A DNA stretch of 64,000 nt, from positions 372,001-436,000 of the forward strand of contig NZ_JAJTTH010000006.1 of the NCBI RefSeq assembly GCF_021341665.1, given 5' to 3'. Below are positions 58,998-64,000 of the stretch, one piece after another. Every line of letters starts with the position of its first letter. The first letter of the stretch is position 1. The notes beneath the pieces were generated by a model. That model saw only the letters and a program-made list of their open reading frames with translations. It did no database searches and was not told the DNA's origin. Source of the DNA: Pseudomonas sp. Au-Pse12 (lineage in GTDB: Bacteria > Pseudomonadota > Gammaproteobacteria > Pseudomonadales > Pseudomonadaceae). A program made the position numbers and the translations under genes.

Positions 58998-60122
58998 ATG
59001 AGTGTCGCGACGCTGCAGCGCAAGCTGCCAGAACCTGCGCCCCAGCGCGCCGAGCAGACCGAGCTGCACCCCGAACTGAACCGCGCCCAGGTGCGCTTCA
59101 TCGGCCTGGGCAAGACCTACCAGGGCCAGCAGGGCCCGGTGCAGGCGCTGCACGGCATCGACCTTGCGATCCAGCGCGGCGAGGTGTTCGGCATCATCGG
59201 ACGCAGCGGCGCCGGCAAGTCGTCGCTGATCCGCACCATCAACCGCCTGGAGCAACCCAGCAGCGGCCGGGTGCTGATCGATCAGGTGGACATCGGCGAC
59301 TTCGACGAAGACCGGCTGGTGGCCCTGCGTCGACGCATCGGCATGATCTTCCAGCACTTCAACCTGATGTCGGCCAAGACCGTGTGGCACAACGTCGAGC
59401 TGCCATTGAAGGTGGCCGGGGTGCCCAAGGCCGAGCGCCAGCGCAAGGTTCGCGAACTGCTGGAACTGGTGGGCCTCAAGGACAAGCACCAGGCCTACCC
59501 GGCGCAGCTGTCCGGCGGCCAGAAACAGCGGGTGGGCATCGCCCGGGCCCTGGTCCACGACCCCGAGATCCTGCTGTGCGACGAGGCCACCTCGGCCCTC
59601 GACCCGGAGACCACCCAGTCGATCCTCGGCCTGCTCAAGGAGATCAACCAGCGCCTGGGCCTGACCATCATCCTCATCACCCACGAGATGGCGGTGATCC
59701 GCGAGATCTGCGACCGGGTGGTGGTGCTGGAGCACGGGCGCATCGTCGAACAGGGGCCGGTGTGGGAAGTCTTCGGCAACCCGCAACACGAGGTCAGCAA
59801 GACCCTGCTGGCGCCCCTGCAGCATGGCCTGCCGCCCGAGCTGCAAAGCCGCCTGCGCAGCCAGCCCGAGTCCGCCGATGCGGCAGTGGTCCTGAGCCTG
59901 CGCTTTACCGGCGGCGGCCGCGAGGAGCCGGACCTGGCGGCCTTGTTCAGCGCCCTGGGCGGGCGAGTGCGCCTGCTGCAGGGCGGAGTCGAACGGATCC
60001 AGGGCCATGCCCTGGGGCAACTGCTGCTGGCGGTCCAGGGCTCGTCCCTGGGCGCCGTGGAGCTGCGTCAGCGGGCCGAGCAATGGGCACAACAGGTGGA
60101 GGTACTGGGTTATGGGGTTTGA
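58998..60122 (+). CDS. MetN-type ABC transporter ATP-binding protein
   Basis: A 374-residue ATPase of the methionine-uptake family: Walker A GRSGAGKSS near residue 74, Q-loop MIFQHFNLMSA, signature LSGGQKQR, Walker B LLCDEATSALD, switch histidine ITHEMAVI, and a C-terminal NIL regulatory domain from about residue 290. The N-terminus has about 30 extra residues (PEPAPQRAEQTELHPELN) beyond E. coli MetN. It overlaps the permease gene by 11 bases. Confidence 0.92.
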   Translation: MSVATLQRKLPEPAPQRAEQTELHPELNRAQVRFIGLGKTYQGQQGPVQALHGIDLAIQRGEVFGIIGRSGAGKSSLIRTINRLEQPSSGRVLIDQVDIGDFDEDRLVALRRRIGMIFQHFNLMSAKTVWHNVELPLKVAGVPKAERQRKVRELLELVGLKDKHQAYPAQLSGGQKQRVGIARALVHDPEILLCDEATSALDPETTQSILGLLKEINQRLGLTIILITHEMAVIREICDRVVVLEHGRIVEQGPVWEVFGNPQHEVSKTLLAPLQHGLPPELQSRLRSQPESADAAVVLSLRFTGGGREEPDLAALFSALGGRVRLLQGGVERIQGHALGQLLLAVQGSSLGAVELRQRAEQWAQQVEVLGYGV

Positions 60123-60756
60123 TCGTTTGTTGCAAGGCATTCTCGACACCCTGCTGATGGTTGGCGTGTCCTCGCTGATCGCCCTGCTGGCGGGGATTCC
60201 CCTGGCGGTGATCCTGGTCACCAGCGGCAAGGGCGGGATCTACGAGGCGCCGCACCTGAACCGGGCCCTGGGGGCCTTTGTGAACCTGTTCCGTTCGATC
60301 CCGTTCCTGATCCTGATGGTGGCGCTGATCCCCTTTACTCGGTTGATCGTCGGCACAACTTACGGCGTGTGGGCGGCGGTGGTGCCGCTGACCATCGCCG
60401 CCACGCCGTTCTTTGCGCGCATCGCCGAAGTCAGCCTGCGCGAAGTCGACCACGGCCTGATCGAAGCGGCCCAGGCCATGGGCTGCCGGCGCTGGCACAT
60501 CGTCTGGCACGTGCTGCTGCCGGAAGCGCTGCCGGGCATCGTCGGCGGGTTCACCATCACCCTGGTGACCATGATCAACTCCTCGGCCATGGCCGGCGCG
60601 ATTGGCGCGGGTGGCCTGGGGGACATTGCCTACCGCTACGGTTATCAGCGTTTCGACAGCCAGATCATGCTCACGGTGATCGTACTGCTGGTGATCCTGG
60701 TAGCGGCGATCCAGCTGGGCGGCGACCGACTGGCGCGGGTGCTGAACAAGCGCTAG
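60112..60756 (+). CDS. MetI-type ABC transporter permease
   Basis: A 214-residue inner-membrane permease with five hydrophobic segments and the D-methionine-permease coupling loop (EAAQAMGCRRWHIVWHVLLP), preceded by RALGAFVNLFRSIPFLILMV. The ATG at 60112 lies inside the ATPase gene, 11 bases before its end, with GGAGG upstream; this matches MetI length (about 217). Completes a MetNIQ-like importer. Confidence 0.92.
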   Translation: MGFDRLLQGILDTLLMVGVSSLIALLAGIPLAVILVTSGKGGIYEAPHLNRALGAFVNLFRSIPFLILMVALIPFTRLIVGTTYGVWAAVVPLTIAATPFFARIAEVSLREVDHGLIEAAQAMGCRRWHIVWHVLLPEALPGIVGGFTITLVTMINSSAMAGAIGAGGLGDIAYRYGYQRFDSQIMLTVIVLLVILVAAIQLGGDRLARVLNKR

Positions 60757-60825
60757 TGGCGCCAACGGCACCCCGTGTGCATGGGGTATATTCGGGCCAT
60801 TCCTCTTCACGCCATGTAGCCCGCC

Positions 60826-61452
60826 ATGAAACTTGCTCCAGACGACCTAGACACCATCACCGCCACCACCCTCGGCCACTACCAGCAGGTGGCCGAGGAC
60901 TTTCGTGAAGGCACCCGCGACCACGACGTCAGCCAGAACATCGACGCGCTGCTGCGGCATATCCAGGGCCCGGCGCCGTTCAGCGTGCTGGACTTCGGCT
61001 GCGGCCCGGGGCGCGATCTGCAGGCCTTCACCCGCCTGGGCCATGTCGCCATCGGCCTCGACGGCTGCGAGCGTTTCGCCCAGATGGCCCGGGACGACAG
61101 CGGCTGCGAGGTCTGGCAGCAGGACTTTCTCAAGCTCGACCTGCCCGCGGGGCGCTTCGACGGCATCTTCGCCAACGCGGTGCTGTTCCACATTCCCCGC
61201 CAGGAACTGCCACGGGTGCTCAAGCAACTGCATGCCAGCCTGAAGGACGGCGGCGTGCTGTTCAGCTCCAACCCGCGCGGCGACAACCAGGAAGGCTGGA
61301 ACGGCCCACGCTACGGCGCCTACCACGACCTCGCGGCCTGGCAGGCGCTGCTGAGCGAAGCAGGCTTTGTCGAGCTGGAGCACTACTACCGCCCCGCCGG
61401 CCTGCCCCGGGAACAGCAGCCCTGGCTGGCCAGCGTCTGGCGCAAGGCCTAA
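60826..61452 (+). CDS. Class I SAM-dependent methyltransferase
   Basis: A 208-residue methyltransferase. Motif I is VLDFGCGPGRDLQAF near residue 49; the acidic loop (GLDGCERFAQMA), motif II (FDGIFANAVLFHIPRQELPR) and motif III (LKDGGVLFSSNPRG) follow. The substrate is not known. It lies 70 bases after the MetI-type gene and might belong to the same unit. Its stop overlaps the convergent RND gene's stop by four bases. Confidence 0.87.
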   Translation: MKLAPDDLDTITATTLGHYQQVAEDFREGTRDHDVSQNIDALLRHIQGPAPFSVLDFGCGPGRDLQAFTRLGHVAIGLDGCERFAQMARDDSGCEVWQQDFLKLDLPAGRFDGIFANAVLFHIPRQELPRVLKQLHASLKDGGVLFSSNPRGDNQEGWNGPRYGAYHDLAAWQALLSEAGFVELEHYYRPAGLPREQQPWLASVWRKA

Positions 61453-64000
61453 TGGGCCGCCGGCCGTGAGCGCTCGACGTCCTTGCTCGGCTCCTTGATC
61501 TTGTACCAGGCCACGTACAGCGCCGGGAGGAACAGCAGGGTCAGCAAGGTGGCGACGATGATGCCGCCAATCATGGCGTAGGCCATCGGCCCCCAGAACA
61601 CTTCCCGGGCAATCGGGATCATCCCCAGGCTGGCCGCCGCGGCGGTCAGCAGGATCGGCCGACGCCGGTGGTGGGTGGCTTCCAGCACCGCGTCCCAGGG
61701 GTGATAGCCCTCGCGCTCGTAATCATCGATCTGAGTCACCAGGATCACCGAGTTGCGGATGATGATGCCGATCAGCGCGAGGATCCCGAGGATCGCCACA
61801 AAGCCCATCGGCGTGCCGGTGGGCACCAGGGCCAGGACCACGCCGATCAGCCCCAGGGGCGCCACGCTGGCCACCAGGAACAGCTTCTGCACGCTGTGCA
61901 GCTGGATCATCAGGAAGGTCGCCATGAGGAACAGCATCAGCGGCACCACCTTGGCGATCGGGCCCTGGGCCTTGCCGCTTTCCTCCACGGTGCCGCCGGT
62001 GGCCACCGAGTAACCGGCCGGCAGGCTGGCGGCGAAGCGCTCGATCGTCGGCTTCAGCTGCTTGACCAGGTCAGTGGGCTGGATCGCGTCGCGCACCGCG
62101 GCCTTGATGGTGATGGTCGGCTTGCGGTCGCGGCGCCACACCAGCGGCTGCTCCAGCTCGTAGCCCACGGTGGCGAAGGCCAGCAGCGGAATCGACGTGC
62201 CGCTGGGGGTGACGATCTGCAGGTTCTGCAGGGTTTCCGGGGAACCGCGTTCATTGTCGTCGGCGCGGCCGACCACGTTGATCAGGTAGATGTCGTCATG
62301 CACCTGGGTCACGGTGGAACCGCTGACGATGCTGTTCATCAGTTGCGCCACGTCCTCGGAAGACAGCCCCAGTTGCCGCGCCTTGTCCTGGGCGATGTCG
62401 ATGCGCAGCACTTTGCCGGGCTCGTTCCAGTCGTAGATGATCTCGCCGATGTGCGGGTTCTTGTCCAGTTCAGTGGCCAGGTCGATGGCGTGCTTGCGCA
62501 CCTGGTCGATGTCCTTGCCGCTGACCCGGTACTGGATCGGTCGCCCCACCGGCGGGCCCATTTCCAGGGCCTGCACATAGCTGCCGATGCCGACGAAGTC
62601 TTCGCGCAGGCGCTTCTGCAGGCGCTGGGTCAGGGCGGTGCGCTGCTCCAGGCCCTTGCTGACGATCACCAGCTGGGCGTAGTAGGGGTTCTGCAGCTGC
62701 TGGTCCAGGGGCAGGTAGAAACGGATCGCGCCCTCGCCGATGTAAGTGCTCCAGCGCTCGATGTCCGGGTCGTCCTTGAGGGTCGCTTCCAGGCGGTCCA
62801 CGGCCTGGCGGGTCTCGTTGATCGAGGCGTTCTGCGGCAGGTTGAGGTCCACCAGGATTTCCGGCCGGTCGGAAGACGGGAAGAACTGGTTCTGCACGAA
62901 GCGCATGCCGAACACCGAGGCGACGAACAACAGCACGGTGATGCCGATCGCCCACCAGCGGTTGCGCATGGCCCACAGCAGGCCGCCATTGAAGGCCCGA
63001 CCGACGCGCCCCGGCTCCTCGGAGTGGGGTTTGACGTCAGTGCTGAGGATATGCAGGCCGATCACCGGGGCGAACAGCACCGCGACGATCCACGACACCA
63101 GCATGGCCACGGCGATCACTGCGAACAGGGTGAAGGTGTACTCGCCGGCGGAGCTGGCGTTGAGGCCAATGGGCACGAAGCCGGCCACGGTGACCAGGGT
63201 TCCAGTGAGCATCGGGAAGGCGGTGGAGGTGTAGGCGAAGGTCGCCGCCTGCTCCTTGCTCTCGCCCTTTTCCAGGCGCGTGACCATCATTTCCACGGTG
63301 ATCATGGCGTCGTCCACCAGCAGCCCCAGGGCGATGATCAAGGCCCCCAGGGAAATCCGCTGCATGGTGATGCCGCTGTACTCCATGAACACGAAGACCA
63401 TGGCCAGCACCAGCGGGATCGAGCAGGCCACCACCAGCCCGGCGCGCACCCCGAGGCTGATGAAGCTCACCACCAGGACGATGATCACCGCCTCGAACAG
63501 GGCGCTGGTGAAACCGCCCACCGCCTCCTGCACCACCTCGGCCTGGTCGGACACCTTGTGCACGCCGATGCCGACCGGCAGGTCGGCGGTCAGCTCATCC
63601 ATGCGCGCATGCAGGGCCTTGCCGAAATCCTGGATGTTGCCGCCCTTCTTCATGGCAATCGCCAGGCCGATGGCCGGCTGGCCATTGAAGCGGAACAGCG
63701 GCGTGGAGGGGTCGACGTAGCCGCGGCTGATGTCGGCGATGTCGGCCAGGCGATAGAAGCGGTCATTGAGCCGCAGGTTGACCGTGGCCAGGTCCTTCTC
63801 CGAGGCGAACTGCCCGGAAGTGCGCACCGAAATCCGCTCCGGCCCGGCCTCGATCACCCCGGCCGGGGTCACCGCGTTCTGCGCTTGCAGGCTTTGCAGG
63901 ACCTGGCGCTGGTCGATGCCCAGGGCCGCCAGCTTGCGCGTGGAAAAGTTCAGGTAGATGACTTCGTCCTGCTCGCCGACCATCTCCACCTTGCCCAGGT
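61449..64000 (-). CDS. RND efflux transporter permease (5' end outside window)
   Basis: The C-terminal 850 residues of a hydrophobe/amphiphile RND pump; the frame is open to base 64000 and about 160-170 residues are missing. Visible are the paired intramembrane aspartates in LIIALGLLVDDAMITVEMM, the periplasmic loops, and the second helical half (MGFVAILGILALIGIIIRNS). It ends KEPSKDVERSRPAAH. Wording resembles TriC of the Pseudomonas TriABC system, but identity within the family is not secure. The membrane-fusion partner would lie beyond the window. Confidence 0.88.
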   Translation of the reverse strand, partial: LGKVEMVGEQDEVIYLNFSTRKLAALGIDQRQVLQSLQAQNAVTPAGVIEAGPERISVRTSGQFASEKDLATVNLRLNDRFYRLADIADISRGYVDPSTPLFRFNGQPAIGLAIAMKKGGNIQDFGKALHARMDELTADLPVGIGVHKVSDQAEVVQEAVGGFTSALFEAVIIVLVVSFISLGVRAGLVVACSIPLVLAMVFVFMEYSGITMQRISLGALIIALGLLVDDAMITVEMMVTRLEKGESKEQAATFAYTSTAFPMLTGTLVTVAGFVPIGLNASSAGEYTFTLFAVIAVAMLVSWIVAVLFAPVIGLHILSTDVKPHSEEPGRVGRAFNGGLLWAMRNRWWAIGITVLLFVASVFGMRFVQNQFFPSSDRPEILVDLNLPQNASINETRQAVDRLEATLKDDPDIERWSTYIGEGAIRFYLPLDQQLQNPYYAQLVIVSKGLEQRTALTQRLQKRLREDFVGIGSYVQALEMGPPVGRPIQYRVSGKDIDQVRKHAIDLATELDKNPHIGEIIYDWNEPGKVLRIDIAQDKARQLGLSSEDVAQLMNSIVSGSTVTQVHDDIYLINVVGRADDNERGSPETLQNLQIVTPSGTSIPLLAFATVGYELEQPLVWRRDRKPTITIKAAVRDAIQPTDLVKQLKPTIERFAASLPAGYSVATGGTVEESGKAQGPIAKVVPLMLFLMATFLMIQLHSVQKLFLVASVAPLGLIGVVLALVPTGTPMGFVAILGILALIGIIIRNSVILVTQIDDYEREGYHPWDAVLEATHHRRRPILLTAAAASLGMIPIAREVFWGPMAYAMIGGIIVATLLTLLFLPALYVAWYKIKEPSKDVERSRPAAH

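Noticed and set aside
1..64000. tRNA, rRNA, insertion sequence or prophage genes
   Set aside because: No cloverleaf with a T-loop consensus, rRNA segment, transposase, integrase or phage structural gene was recognised on either strand.

Overview
The window reads as chromosomal DNA of a fluorescent-group Pseudomonas. It has high GC, strong third-position GC bias that creates many long antisense shadow ORFs, three kinds of REP/REPIN palindrome between genes, and a typical Pseudomonas gene set (cysQ-nudE, hslO, pckA, ompR-envZ, tex, gshA, rimBK, tauABCD, an extra lpd, betT, SfnB-family genes). The species cannot be fixed from this window alone. No rRNA, tRNA, insertion sequence, prophage or CRISPR array was seen.

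Layout. 1-12.2 kb: 3' end of a sigma-54 activator, thioesterases, cysQ-nudE, yrfG, a LysM protein, a LysR regulator followed by a large FdhF/YdeP molybdopterin oxidoreductase, a glycine-zipper protein, a RecQ-family helicase and a polysaccharide deacetylase. 12.2-25 kb: a DUF2135/TPR protein, a DUF1493 protein resembling an acyl carrier protein without its serine, a HipB/HipA-type toxin-antitoxin pair, a DMT permease, pckA, hslO, a PAP2 phosphatase, hslR, rimBK and ompR-envZ. 25-36.6 kb: tex plus a thioesterase, gshA, tauABCD, and a minus-strand operon of a 115-aa unknown, an alpha/beta hydrolase and lpd. 36.7-48.2 kb: a divergent MFS/HlyD efflux pair, then an accessory locus (aldo/keto reductase, flavin monooxygenase, TonB receptor) facing a LacI regulator, a hicB-like remnant, a small membrane protein and betT. 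48.7-60.8 kb: sulfur scavenging, with serine acetyltransferase (epsC), D-cysteine desulfhydrase, the cystine transporter tcyJLN, a DUF2750 protein, two SfnB-type oxidoreductases, a flavin monooxygenase and a MetQ/MetN/MetI-type importer. 60.8-64 kb: a methyltransferase and the C-terminal 84% or so of an RND efflux pump.

The dominant theme is sulfur assimilation (cysQ, gshA, tau, epsC, dcyD, tcy, SfnB/LLM/Met-type ABC). The tau, tcy and SfnB operons each start with a similar AT-rich promoter block in otherwise GC-rich DNA, which suggests common control, possibly by CysB. The best regulatory signals are a perfect GntR-type LacI operator before the TonB receptor, a 12-bp-arm palindrome before betT, a dyad before pckA, and an orphan minus-strand terminator at 7.76 kb that may end a small RNA.
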